From Burkholderiales bacterium (GTDB lineage: Bacteria; Pseudomonadota; Gammaproteobacteria; Burkholderiales; Casimicrobiaceae): DNA of 42,408 nt. Below are positions 14,442 to 22,288 of the stretch, piece after piece (position 1 is the stretch's first letter; the number at the start of each line of letters is the position of its first letter). The notes under the pieces were generated by a model that saw only the letters and a list, made by a program, of their open reading frames with translations, had not been told where the DNA came from and searched no databases. The stretch covers positions 1 to 42,408 of the forward strand of contig JANXNI010000027.1 in assembly GCA_025354165.1 (NCBI GenBank). The letters are read 5' to 3'. The position numbers and the translations under genes were made by a program.

Positions 14442-15053
14442 ATGCGAATTTTCGCAATCATCATCGCGTTGCTGGCGGCATGCGCCTTCGGGCAAGTGCC
14501 GCCAGCCGCCTACGGTCACCAGCATGTGCAGCGCCAGCAAGCGCAAGCCGTGTGGGGCTTGAACGCGCCAATGGCCACGCTGGCCGCCCAGGTGCATCAG
14601 GAGAGCGGGTGGAACTGTGATGCCCGCAGTTGGGTCGGCGCAGTCGGCTGCACGCAGTTCATGCCCGCCACCGCCAACGACATGGCCAAGCGCTACCCGG
14701 ACTCACTCTACCCGCCGAACCCTCGTAATCCCCGTTGGGCGTTTCGCGCGCAAGCGCAGTACATGCTCGACCTTAAAAATGGCCGTGGTGCGCGCGGCGC
14801 GGCCAATGACTGCGAACGCATGGCCTTTGCCCTGGCTGCCTACAACGGCGGCGAAGGCTGGGTGCTGCGCGACCGTGCGGTGTCAGACGCCAGCGGCAAG
14901 CCGCGCGGCGTCTTCTTCGGCGCGGCGCAATACGCCAACGCGGGCCGCCGCGCCGACTTCAAAAAAGAAAACGCGGACTACCCCGAGCGCATTTTGCTGC
15001 GCATCGAGCCCCGCTACATCAAAGCCGGATTTGGCAAAGGGAGTTGCTCGTGA
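14442..15053 (+). CDS. Endolysin, SLT-type lytic transglycosylase
   Basis: This 203-aa muramidase-like lytic transglycosylase has its catalytic Glu54 in VHQESGW, the GAVGCTQFMPATAND motif and ALAAYNGGEGW, as in Slt70-type domains. The N-terminus (MRIFAIIIALLAACAFGQVP) is a signal sequence. The LAAC sequence at 11-14 also fits a lipobox, so it might be a lipoprotein or be exported independently of the holin. The stop overlaps the next start (GTGA). Confidence 0.92.
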   Translation: MRIFAIIIALLAACAFGQVPPAAYGHQHVQRQQAQAVWGLNAPMATLAAQVHQESGWNCDARSWVGAVGCTQFMPATANDMAKRYPDSLYPPNPRNPRWAFRAQAQYMLDLKNGRGARGAANDCERMAFALAAYNGGEGWVLRDRAVSDASGKPRGVFFGAAQYANAGRRADFKKENADYPERILLRIEPRYIKAGFGKGSCS

Positions 15054-15196
15054 GCACCAAAGCGCAACCAGGCAAAGGCCGTCAACGCCACTGCGCGCCA
15101 TTAATCTCGGCGACTAAGGGCAAACGAGGCTGGCCAAAAAGCGGCGGCTATCGCATGCGTTGGGGCGTTGCCGCGACCCTGCTGTTGCGCCCATGA
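15050..15196 (+). CDS. Small basic protein between endolysin and Rz
   Basis: This 48-aa frame starts with GTG overlapping the endolysin stop and ends with its TGA overlapping the Rz start (ATGA). It is Lys/Arg/Gly-rich (STKAQPGKGRQRHCAPLIS, KGKRGWPKSGGYRMRWG). The two coupled junctions support translation, but the composition could also reflect a spacer. The function is unknown. Confidence 0.4.
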   Translation: MSTKAQPGKGRQRHCAPLISATKGKRGWPKSGGYRMRWGVAATLLLRP

Positions 15197-15639
15197 TCGC
15201 CTACCTGTTCATCCCGCTGCTCGCCGTGATCGTCGCCCTGGGCGGCGTTGCGGCGTATTTCCGGGGTGAGGCCGCCCAGGTCAAGCCGCTGCAAACCGCA
15301 CTCACCGCCGCGCACACCGCGATGGACGAACAGGGCAAAGCCATCGACGCGATGGACAGATTGCGCGCCATCACCGATGGCCTCTATGCCGAGGCCACGG
15401 CAGAGCGCGCTGACAACGTCAAGGTCATCACCGTTTATCGAAAGGTGCAAAGTGAACAAGCCAAAACCAATCCTGAGCTGGCTGCCTGGGGCGCTGCTCG
15501 TGTGCCTGACGCTGCTATTGAGCGCCTGCGCCAGCACGACGCCCGTTATTCAGAAGGTGCCCGTGGTACTCAAAATCCCGGCCAGCTTTCTGGCCCCGAC
15601 GCCCGCCCCGCAAGTGCCGCAGATCGGCGCAAGCAATGA
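15193..15639 (+). CDS. Rz-like inner-membrane spanin
   Basis: This 148-aa protein starts at ATG 15193. One N-terminal transmembrane helix (MIAYLFIPLLAVIVALGGVA) is followed by a periplasmic coiled coil (about 30-85) and the typical spanin ending LAAWGAARVPDAAIERLRQ. It would pair with the lipoprotein encoded in the overlapping frame to fuse inner and outer membranes at lysis. Confidence 0.82.
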   Translation: MIAYLFIPLLAVIVALGGVAAYFRGEAAQVKPLQTALTAAHTAMDEQGKAIDAMDRLRAITDGLYAEATAERADNVKVITVYRKVQSEQAKTNPELAAWGAARVPDAAIERLRQHDARYSEGARGTQNPGQLSGPDARPASAADRRKQ

Positions 15640-15871
15640 CGAGCTTGAAGCCTACGCCGCTGCCATGCGCACCGCGCTCGCTGAAAGCAACAGCGACAAA
15701 CGGCGCATCCGTGAGTTTGGCGAAAGCCTTAGCGCTCAAGGGCTATCAGTGGCAAGCAGCGCAACGGTGGGCGCTGCAATCGCACCCGCACTATCGCCAG
15801 CCGATGCGCCCCGCCCCGCCCGCCTAAAGCTCTCCGACCGCATCAAACAAATCTGGAAGGTCACCCCATGA
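15452..15871 (+). CDS. Rz1-like outer-membrane spanin lipoprotein
   Basis: This 139-aa protein starts at GTG 15452, inside Rz in the +1 frame, preceded by AAAGGTG. The signal peptide (LPGALLVCLTLLLSACAS) ends in lipobox LSAC with Cys26. A Pro-rich stretch (LKIPASFLAPTPAPQVPQ) follows, as in other o-spanins. Unlike lambda Rz1 (60 aa), it continues about 230 bp beyond the Rz stop with a helical C-terminal region. The stop overlaps the next gene. Confidence 0.82.
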   Translation: MNKPKPILSWLPGALLVCLTLLLSACASTTPVIQKVPVVLKIPASFLAPTPAPQVPQIGASNDELEAYAAAMRTALAESNSDKRRIREFGESLSAQGLSVASSATVGAAIAPALSPADAPRPARLKLSDRIKQIWKVTP

Positions 15872-16764
15872 AGCAACTGAACAAAACCCTCTGTTGGCTG
15901 TATCTCGCTGCCGCCGCGTTTGCCATTGCCGCACCGATCGTGCATGCGCAGGACGCATCGGTTAAATCCGACTACCAAGCCAAGCTCGACTTTATCAACG
16001 ATCAAACCGCCGCCCAGCACGAGCGCGATGCGGGCCTTGCCACCGCCTGCGGCGTCATGGCCGACAAGATCATGGCGGCAGCCACCAAATGCAGCGGCGA
16101 CGCGTGCATCCTGTTTCTCGCCCGCGAGGTCGGCCTGCTCAACTGTGCCAGCCGCGCCACACCGGGTGGCGGCACCGTGCTCGCGCAGGCCGTCACTGCG
16201 CCCGAGCCACCCGCCCCGCTGCCACCACAACCCACGTTCGGTGAGCGCGTCGTCGCGGGCTTCGGCTGGGGCATTGGCAAGTTGGTTGATGGCGCATTCG
16301 CCAGCATCCCCGCGCTCGCGCAGCTCAAGCTCGGCCTGGAGCAAACCAAAAACTCGACGCAGCTCGGCATCGTCCAATCCAACAACGCGCTCGGCGCAAC
16401 GCAAAGTACCAACCGCGCGTTCGTCGACATGAACACGCAAACCGTCAACCTCGGCAGCATGGGCCTCATCACCGCGCGCGGCATCGCGGGCGAGGGCTTC
16501 GTGCAGATCGGCGGCGTCGCGGCGTCCGGCTTTGGCGCGGTGCGCGATTTTGCGCGCACGCCCACCACGCAAATCACCGCAGGCGACGGCAGCAACATCA
16601 CCATCGGCAATGGCAACGTCAGCCAGTCTGGCACCCGCAATCGCCTGTCCTCGCCCGGCCCGTGCAACCCCGTCGCCACCGTCACCGCCCCCGCCACCGG
16701 CAGCGACGCAGGCACCACCAACCCCGCCCCGGTCGTTACCCTGACGAGCGACTGCGCGAAGTAG
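15868..16764 (+). CDS. Exported protein of unknown function
   Basis: This 298-aa protein begins with a clear Sec signal peptide (LAAAAFAIAAPIVHAQDA, cleavage after AHA/Q near residue 27). The mature part has a helical, Cys-containing region (about 30-95), a Pro-rich linker (PEPPAPLPPQP), a Gly/Ala-rich middle and a repeat-like DGSNITIGNGNVSQSGTRN before a Pro/Thr-rich end. Export and its place behind the spanins suggest a periplasmic or surface role, or a virion accessory. No family is recognised. Confidence 0.75.
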   Translation: MKQLNKTLCWLYLAAAAFAIAAPIVHAQDASVKSDYQAKLDFINDQTAAQHERDAGLATACGVMADKIMAAATKCSGDACILFLAREVGLLNCASRATPGGGTVLAQAVTAPEPPAPLPPQPTFGERVVAGFGWGIGKLVDGAFASIPALAQLKLGLEQTKNSTQLGIVQSNNALGATQSTNRAFVDMNTQTVNLGSMGLITARGIAGEGFVQIGGVAASGFGAVRDFARTPTTQITAGDGSNITIGNGNVSQSGTRNRLSSPGPCNPVATVTAPATGSDAGTTNPAPVVTLTSDCAK

Positions 16765-16773
16765 CAGGCAGGC

Positions 16774-17160
16774 ATGGATTTAGAAGCCGTGTCCGACGTC
16801 GGCCTGCGCAAGGATGTGCAGGTTCGCGTTGGCGACACCCTGGGGCCTTATCGCGTTGAGTTGTTCAACGCGGCCAAGGCTGTGCAGGCACTCACAGGTG
16901 CAACGCTCGGGGGTGAGGTGTGGCCGCGCGCAACGCCGAACGCTACCGTCGCGTTGGTGGTGGCATTCAGCGACGGTAGCGCAACAGCGGTGGACTACTA
17001 CCTGGGCAATGTGGCCAGTGGCGGAATCACCGGTGCAGGCTCGTACTTTCAAGCGACAAAAAGCTACGGCTACCGCGTCTGGTACACCGAAGCGGGCGGC
17101 ATCAAAAAGACGCTGGTCTATGGGGCCGTAGACGTGTTCTCCGGCGTCCCGACTAAATGA
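16774..17160 (+). CDS. Hypothetical beta-rich protein, possible virion accessory
   Basis: This 128-aa protein is rich in Gly, Thr, Ala and aromatic residues (VALVVAFSDGSATAVDYYLG, GSYFQATKSYGYRVWYTEAG), consistent with a beta-sandwich. It precedes two small or repeat-rich genes that look like fibre parts and overlaps the next start. The function is unknown. Confidence 0.7.
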   Translation: MDLEAVSDVGLRKDVQVRVGDTLGPYRVELFNAAKAVQALTGATLGGEVWPRATPNATVALVVAFSDGSATAVDYYLGNVASGGITGAGSYFQATKSYGYRVWYTEAGGIKKTLVYGAVDVFSGVPTK

Positions 17161-17369
17161 TTGCCTGGCTCGTCATTTCAACGTTGCGCAGCGCGGCGTG
17201 GGTGCGTGTGTCAAACCTGCGCAGCGCCGCTTATGTCCGTTTTGCGCGGCTCGGTGTCGCGTTCGTACGCATCACGCAGATCACGCTCACGTTAGACATC
17301 CCTGCGCCCTCGGGCGCGAGCCTTGATTTCTCGGACGCGAACAACAGCATGTACCTCGGAGCGATCTAG
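17157..17369 (+). CDS. Small hypothetical protein
   Basis: This 70-aa protein starts at an ATG overlapping the previous stop and abuts the next start. It contains a near-duplicate LRSAAWVRV / LRSAAYVRF. The N-terminal half is basic and hydrophobic, the C-terminal half beta-like. No family is recognised. Confidence 0.55.
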   Translation: MIAWLVISTLRSAAWVRVSNLRSAAYVRFARLGVAFVRITQITLTLDIPAPSGASLDFSDANNSMYLGAI

Positions 17370-18404
17370 ATGGCCAACTTAAAAGTCAAAGACGCCACCG
17401 GCGCTACCGTAGAAGTCAAGGCCACGGGCAGCGGCTCCACCGGCGATCCGTTCATCCCCGATCACGGTTTAACCGACACACAGCTTCGCGCCAGCGCCGT
17501 GCCGGTGTCCGGCACGGTCGGCGTCTCCGGTGCGGTGGCAGTCACCGGCCCGCTGACTGATACGCAGCTCCGCGCGGTCGCCGTCCCGGTGTCCGGCACG
17601 GTCGGTGTCTCCGGGTCTGTCGCCGTCACTGGCCCCGTCACCGACACGCAGCTTCGCGCCACGCCGGTGCCGGTATCTGGCACCGTGGCCGTCACCGGCC
17701 CGCTGACCGATACGCAACTCCGCGCGGTCGCCGTACCGGTGTCCGGCACGGTCGGCGTCTCCGGCTCGGTCGCCGTCACTGGCCCTGTCACCGATACTCA
17801 GCTTCGCGCCACACCGGTGCCGGTGTCTGGCACCGTGGCCGTCACCGGCCCGCTGACCGATGCCCAGCTCCGCGCCACGCCCGTGCCTGTCACCGGTTCT
17901 TTTTCCGCGACGACATACACGTCCACAACCGCGTCAGGCACGCTCACACGGCCAGCGAATGCCACGGCCTACACCGCAGGTGCGTTGGTCGCTAGCAGCA
18001 CCACGGCGGGCTCTGTCGTCGTGCCCGTTGTCACGGTCGCTCGCATCGCGGCGGGCTCTGGCCTCATCCGTTCCGCGCTGCTCAAAAGCAACCACCTGAG
18101 TGGGCTTGACGCCATCAACTTCACGGTCGACCTGTGGTCAGCCGCGCCCACCTTCACCAACGGCGACGGCGGCGCGTATGCCGTCGCCACCAACGGTGAC
18201 AAGTGGCTTGGCTCGATGTCGGGAACGTTTCGCCAGTTCGCAGATCAAGCCGTCGCCATGTGCGCAGCAGACGGTGGGTTCCCTGAAATTGCATTCAAGC
18301 TCGCGAGCGGCACCGATATTTACTGGACGCTGCGCACCAATGCGGCCTTCACGCCAGCGTCTGGAAAGACGTTTACGCTCGTTCCTTCGGTGCTGCCAGA
18401 CTGA
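17370..18404 (+). CDS. Repeat-rich fibre-like or virion surface protein
   Basis: This 344-aa protein has tandem repeats built on TDTQLRAxxVPVSGTV and VAVTGP in its N-terminal half (about 33-174). Three 28-residue and two 22-residue units alternate, followed by a last degenerate unit. The TDTQLR-VPV motif is common in phage structural proteins. The C-terminal domain (about 175-344) is a beta-rich unit with VDLWSAAPTFTNGDGGAYAV. It is probably displayed on the tail or head. It is followed directly by a lectin-like fibre protein, suggesting one receptor-binding module. Confidence 0.75.
   Translation: MANLKVKDATGATVEVKATGSGSTGDPFIPDHGLTDTQLRASAVPVSGTVGVSGAVAVTGPLTDTQLRAVAVPVSGTVGVSGSVAVTGPVTDTQLRATPVPVSGTVAVTGPLTDTQLRAVAVPVSGTVGVSGSVAVTGPVTDTQLRATPVPVSGTVAVTGPLTDAQLRATPVPVTGSFSATTYTSTTASGTLTRPANATAYTAGALVASSTTAGSVVVPVVTVARIAAGSGLIRSALLKSNHLSGLDAINFTVDLWSAAPTFTNGDGGAYAVATNGDKWLGSMSGTFRQFADQAVAMCAADGGFPEIAFKLASGTDIYWTLRTNAAFTPASGKTFTLVPSVLPD
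17467..17890 (+). repeat. In-frame tandem repeats of 84 and 66 bp
   Basis: Successive units encode 28, 28, 22, 28, 22 and a partial set of residues, each beginning (L/V)TDTQLRA or LTDAQLRA. The DNA copies are closely similar, so unit number could change by slippage or recombination. Confidence 0.85.
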
Positions 18405-19240
18405 TGCGCGACGCTCTACTGAATCCGAATCGCGCGCTGATTGGCGACCTGCTATCAGTGCGCCCGAATTGGGGCGTGAGCACGCGACGATTGACTCGGC
18501 GCTACACCGGCCCGTGTATGAACGTGCGCCGCAGTAGCGACAACGCCACGCGGGACATTTACTTTGCGGGTGACGCGTTAGACGTTGAGGCTATCCGCTC
18601 TTTTGCAGGCGCGGGCGGTTCGGCGTTTGTTGTGACTTGGTACGATCAATTTGCGTCCGCCGCATCGGCGCTAACGCAGGCCACGGCTGGCACGCAGCCG
18701 CTAATTTTGAATGCAGGCGTTCTTGAAATACTTGGCAATCGAGCGCAAAGCCCCGGCGTTCGTGGATTCGGCGCACAAACGCTGATAGCCGCGACGCCGC
18801 CGTTTACGGCGTCCACTGAGTTTACGCAGTCAATCGTGCATGTGAACAGAAACAGTGGCACGGCAAGTCACGTCATCTTGAACTCGTCCACTCGTATCGG
18901 CACTTATGTACCCTACCTTACGACCTTCTATTTTGACTTTGGTGGCACTGGCTCCCCAAATCGTATCAATGTGGCAAGCACTGTCACGACGGGCGTTTCT
19001 GCCGCATTCGTGACACGGAACTCGGTCGTGCAAAACGTCAAGGAAATACGCGTCAATGGCGTACAGGCTATCAGTGGATTGGGAACGTCTGCCACACTAA
19101 ATCAAGTTCAATTGTTCGCTAATGGTGCCACGGAATACGCAGATTCCGCAATGGGCGAAGTTCTTTTGTTCAATGCGTCGCTTGCGCCGGATCAGTTGAC
19201 GCTGCTCAACGTAAACCAGAAAATTTTCTACGGACTGTAA
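18404..19240 (+). CDS. Tail-fibre-like protein with arabinofuranosidase/lectin-type domain
   Basis: This 278-aa protein has the motifs YTGPCMNVRRSSDNATRDIY and FVVTWYDQFA followed by ALTQATAGTQPLIL. They match the conserved start of ABF-B-like catalytic/LamG-type domains found in phage fibres and environmental glycan-binding proteins. The C-terminus (MGEVLLFNASLAPDQLTLLN) is the usual last strand of a concanavalin-like jelly roll. It probably binds a surface glycan; catalysis is not shown. The gene sits in the lysis-to-packaging interval, not after the tail genes. Confidence 0.78.
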   Translation: MRDALLNPNRALIGDLLSVRPNWGVSTRRLTRRYTGPCMNVRRSSDNATRDIYFAGDALDVEAIRSFAGAGGSAFVVTWYDQFASAASALTQATAGTQPLILNAGVLEILGNRAQSPGVRGFGAQTLIAATPPFTASTEFTQSIVHVNRNSGTASHVILNSSTRIGTYVPYLTTFYFDFGGTGSPNRINVASTVTTGVSAAFVTRNSVVQNVKEIRVNGVQAISGLGTSATLNQVQLFANGATEYADSAMGEVLLFNASLAPDQLTLLNVNQKIFYGL

Positions 19241-19242
19241 TC

Positions 19243-19521
19243 ATGGCAACCATCAAAAACTTCGACGTTGAATTCAAGATCGTTACCTTCACGGTCATCA
19301 GCGACGGCCCCGATGCGGGCGGTGTGAATGGCCAATGGAAAGCCAGCATCAACGGCCACGAACTTGCCCGCGAGCCTTTTGGCTTCGGGCGTGAAAGCGT
19401 CATGCCGATTGTGGGCAAAAAGCCAGACGGGTCGAAGATTCTCTACGACGAAATCAGCGACGGGCTGTACAAGCTACTGGCCGAATCAGGCGCGTTCGAT
19501 TTCGCGGCCGCAAAGCCTTAA
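19243..19521 (+). CDS. Hypothetical protein after the fibre gene
   Basis: This 92-aa protein has beta-type character (VEFKIVTFTVISDGPDAGG) and a helical end (DEISDGLYKLLAESGAFDF). It is separated from the fibre gene by 2 bp. It might be a fibre chaperone or cap, judged from position only. Confidence 0.65.
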   Translation: MATIKNFDVEFKIVTFTVISDGPDAGGVNGQWKASINGHELAREPFGFGRESVMPIVGKKPDGSKILYDEISDGLYKLLAESGAFDFAAAKP

Positions 19522-19524
19522 TCA

Positions 19525-19767
19525 ATGAACGAGTCCATGAACCTCGCCGAACTACCCGACGAGCTGGATCGCGCCGCTGCGATCAGCCAGGCGGAGTGTG
19601 ACGAAGGCATTGCTGCCGCGCGACGTGCGCTGGTGGGCTGCACCTATTCACACTGTGCCAACTGTGGCGACGCGATCCCGGCAGAGCGCCGGGCACTCGG
19701 CAACGTTAAGCGCTGCATCGACTGCGCCCAGCTCTACGAATTTCATCAAAAGCAACACGGCAAATGA
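19525..19767 (+). CDS. TraR/DksA-like C4 zinc-finger protein
   Basis: This protein is 80 aa from ATG 19525; ATG 19537 is an alternative. An N-terminal acidic helix (LPDELDRAAAISQAECDEGI) is followed by the C4 finger CANCGDAIPAERRALGNVKRC ending in IDCAQLYE (about 44-68). DksA/TraR proteins insert into the RNA polymerase secondary channel; Mu-like phages usually carry one near the packaging genes. It may tune host or phage transcription. Confidence 0.88.
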   Translation: MNESMNLAELPDELDRAAAISQAECDEGIAAARRALVGCTYSHCANCGDAIPAERRALGNVKRCIDCAQLYEFHQKQHGK

Positions 19768-20090
19768 ATAACGAACAATTTGCGCACCAGCTCGGCGAAA
19801 TTAGCGGCCAGTTGAAGAGCATCATCTCGCAGAACAATCACCAGCTCGATCAGCTTGGCAAGCTCGACAACAAGATCGACGGCGTGCGCTCGTCGTTGTC
19901 GGCCAAGATTGACGTGGAGACGGCGAAGATTCACACCCGCATTGACGGGCACGACAACCGTCTGCGCGCCGTCGAAACCGATGGCGCGAAGCGCAGCGCC
20001 ACCGTTGCGGTGCTCGCGGGTGGCGGCAGCGGCCTGGCGGTGTCCGCACTGGTCATCGGTATCAAGGCGCTCTTCAAAATCGGCCCCTAG
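19764..20090 (+). CDS. Coiled-coil protein with C-terminal membrane segment
   Basis: This 108-aa protein has an N-terminal coiled coil (about 5-72, GQLKSIISQNNHQLDQLGKL) and one hydrophobic helix near the C-terminus (VLAGGGSGLAVSALVIGIKA). Similar small proteins precede the terminase genes in Mu-like phages (Mu gp25/DUF2730 position). The exact function is unknown. Confidence 0.72.
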   Translation: MNNEQFAHQLGEISGQLKSIISQNNHQLDQLGKLDNKIDGVRSSLSAKIDVETAKIHTRIDGHDNRLRAVETDGAKRSATVAVLAGGGSGLAVSALVIGIKALFKIGP

Positions 20091-20092
20091 CA

Positions 20093-20596
20093 ATGGCCAC
20101 CGAACCGAAGTACAAGCGCGAGGCGTACCGGCTCTACGTCGAAGAGTCGAAGACGCCTGCCGAAATCGCCAAGGTCGTCGGTAAGAGCGAGCGCACCGTG
20201 CAGAACTGGATGGCGCGTGCGCGCGAACGCGGCGAGGCGTGGGACAAAGCGCGCTCGGCGTACATGCTAGGCCCCGGTGGGCCGGAGAGCATCACGCACA
20301 CGTTCGTGCCGCTCTTCTTCGGGCTGATGAATTCCACCATTCGCGATCTCGACGCCAAGAAAGACATGGACGTGCTCGACAAGGTCGCTGCCCTGACGCG
20401 TTTAACCGATGCCAGCGTCAAGGCGAGCAACGCGCTGGGCCGGTTAAATCCGTCGCTCAATCGCGCCAGCATGGTGATGGAGTATCTCAAGCTGCAAAGC
20501 GATTTTGTGCTGCGCGAGTTTCCGCAACACCGTCTGGCGTTTGCGGAAATTCTGGAGCCGTTCGGCCAATTCCTCGTCGGCAAACTGGACAACTAG
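20093..20596 (+). CDS. DUF1804 protein, probable small terminase subunit
   Basis: This 167-aa protein has an N-terminal HTH (KYKREAYRLYVEESKTPAEI, then VVGKSERTVQNWMARARERG, about 5-45), which fits DNA recognition, and a helical C-terminal region. The pattern AYMLGPGGPESITHTFVPLF is typical of DUF1804 proteins of B3/D3112-like phages. It sits 3 bp before the large terminase. Two motif copies (20402, 20441) lie 39 bp apart inside the gene in opposite orientation. Confidence 0.82.
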   Translation: MATEPKYKREAYRLYVEESKTPAEIAKVVGKSERTVQNWMARARERGEAWDKARSAYMLGPGGPESITHTFVPLFFGLMNSTIRDLDAKKDMDVLDKVAALTRLTDASVKASNALGRLNPSLNRASMVMEYLKLQSDFVLREFPQHRLAFAEILEPFGQFLVGKLDN

Positions 20597-20599
20597 CGC

Positions 20600-22276
20600 A
20601 TGGCTCGCGCTGAAAAATTTAACCGCAAGGAGTTCCAGAGCGCGCTCGCCGATCTGGCCTACGCGCTCCAGCTCCAGATCGACACTGATGTCGAGGGCTT
20701 TCCGATTGATGCGCAGGCCAGCGCAGATCGCCGCGCGCGCGCCTGGGATGACTTCGGCTTTTTTGTCCCGACGTATTTCCCGCACTACGCGACGGCGGCA
20801 CCCTCGAAGATGCACGAGTGGGTGTTTGCCACGCTGCCCCGGTCGGTCAACGCGCGAGAAGGTTTGCGCCTGGCGATGGCTGCACCGCGCGGCGAGGCCA
20901 AGTCCACCATCGTCACGCAACTGTTTGTGCTCTGGTGCGTGGTCACAGGACGCAAGCATTTCGCCATCATCGTGATGGACACCTACGAGCAAGCCGCCGA
21001 AATGCTGGAGGCGACCAAGGCCGAGCTGGAATACAACTCGCGCCTGAAAATGGATTTCCCGGAAGCCACCGGACGCGGGCGCATCTGGCGTGACGGCGTG
21101 TGCGTCACCGCAAACGACGTCAAGCTCAAAGCGTTCGGCTCTGGCACCAAGATGCGCGGCCAGCGTCACGGGCCGCACCGCCCTGATCTGGTCGTCGGCG
21201 ACGATCTCGAAAACGACGAGAACGTGCGCAGCCCCGCGCAGCGCGACAAGCTGGAGCGCTGGTTAAAAAGCAGCGTGTTGAACCTGGGCAGCGCCGATGG
21301 CAGCATGGATGTCATCATCCTGGGCACCATCCTGCACCATGACAGTGTGCTCGCGCGTCTGCTGCGCAACAAGCTGTGGACGACCAAGCACATGCAGGCG
21401 ATGTTGAGCTGGCCCGACAACATGGACTTGTGGGATCAGTGGGAGGCGTTGCTGCTGAACGACGGGCGCGAAGCGGCGCGCCAGTTCTACCAGGCACGCA
21501 TCGACGAGATGAACGCGGGCGCAACCGTGAGCTGGCCAGCACTCCGCGACCTGTACGTGCTCATGCTCAAGCGCGCCACCGATGGCCACGACGCGTTTGA
21601 CCGCGAGCAGCAGAACGACCCGAGCGCGGGCGACGCGGCACCACTGGCCGGTTCGATCAAACTGTTCGGCGGCATGTCGCATCAGCCGCATTGGCTGTGG
21701 TTCGGCTCGGTCGACCCGTCGCTCGGCAAGGCCGGGCAAAGCCGCGACCCGTCCGCCATCCTGGTGGGCGCACTGGATCGGCCGTTGAAGCGGCTCTACG
21801 TGTGGCGCGCCAACATCAAGAAGCGCCTGCCAACCAAGATCATCAGCGACATGATCGCGCTGCAACGCGAATTTAACTGCGTCTCGTGGGTGTGCGAGGC
21901 CGTGCAGTTCCAGGAGTTTCTGCGCACCGAGATTGTTCGTCAGTCCATTGACGCGGGCGTGCCGATTTCTGCGTTCGCCACGCAGCCCATCAGCGACAAG
22001 ACGCTGCGCATCGAAGCCTTGCAGCCGTTCATGGACGGCGGCTTCATTCACATTCACAAGGATTGCCTGACGCTCATCGAGCAGCTCAAGCACTTTCCCA
22101 ACGGCGACCACGACGACGGCCCGGACGCACTGGAAATGCTCGTCAAGTTCGCGTTCTCGCGCATCGGCAACGTGGAGTTTTTTAGCGTCAACGACATGGC
22201 TCGGCTCGAAGGCCGCGAGTCCGCATACAGCCACGACGACGGCAGCGACAGCAGCGCCAGTCGCTCAGATTATTAG
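20600..22276 (+). CDS. Large terminase subunit (Mu gp28-like)
   Basis: This 558-aa packaging motor and nuclease has an ATPase domain with Walker A-like APRGEAKST (95-103) and Walker B LVVGDDLE (197-204). The RNase H-like nuclease domain has D372 (GSVDPSLG), E433 (WVCEAVQF) and the C-terminal acidic cluster DHDDGPDALEM (503-513). In Mu-like phages it packages headful DNA including flanking host DNA. It has a short Ser-rich tail. Confidence 0.93.
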   Translation: MARAEKFNRKEFQSALADLAYALQLQIDTDVEGFPIDAQASADRRARAWDDFGFFVPTYFPHYATAAPSKMHEWVFATLPRSVNAREGLRLAMAAPRGEAKSTIVTQLFVLWCVVTGRKHFAIIVMDTYEQAAEMLEATKAELEYNSRLKMDFPEATGRGRIWRDGVCVTANDVKLKAFGSGTKMRGQRHGPHRPDLVVGDDLENDENVRSPAQRDKLERWLKSSVLNLGSADGSMDVIILGTILHHDSVLARLLRNKLWTTKHMQAMLSWPDNMDLWDQWEALLLNDGREAARQFYQARIDEMNAGATVSWPALRDLYVLMLKRATDGHDAFDREQQNDPSAGDAAPLAGSIKLFGGMSHQPHWLWFGSVDPSLGKAGQSRDPSAILVGALDRPLKRLYVWRANIKKRLPTKIISDMIALQREFNCVSWVCEAVQFQEFLRTEIVRQSIDAGVPISAFATQPISDKTLRIEALQPFMDGGFIHIHKDCLTLIEQLKHFPNGDHDDGPDALEMLVKFAFSRIGNVEFFSVNDMARLEGRESAYSHDDGSDSSASRSDY

Positions 22277-22288
22277 GAGGCGAGAGCC

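Noticed and set aside
21263-22234. Long minus-strand frame opposite the terminase
   Set aside because: It is a G+C-driven shadow of the large terminase, which has clear Walker and nuclease motifs.
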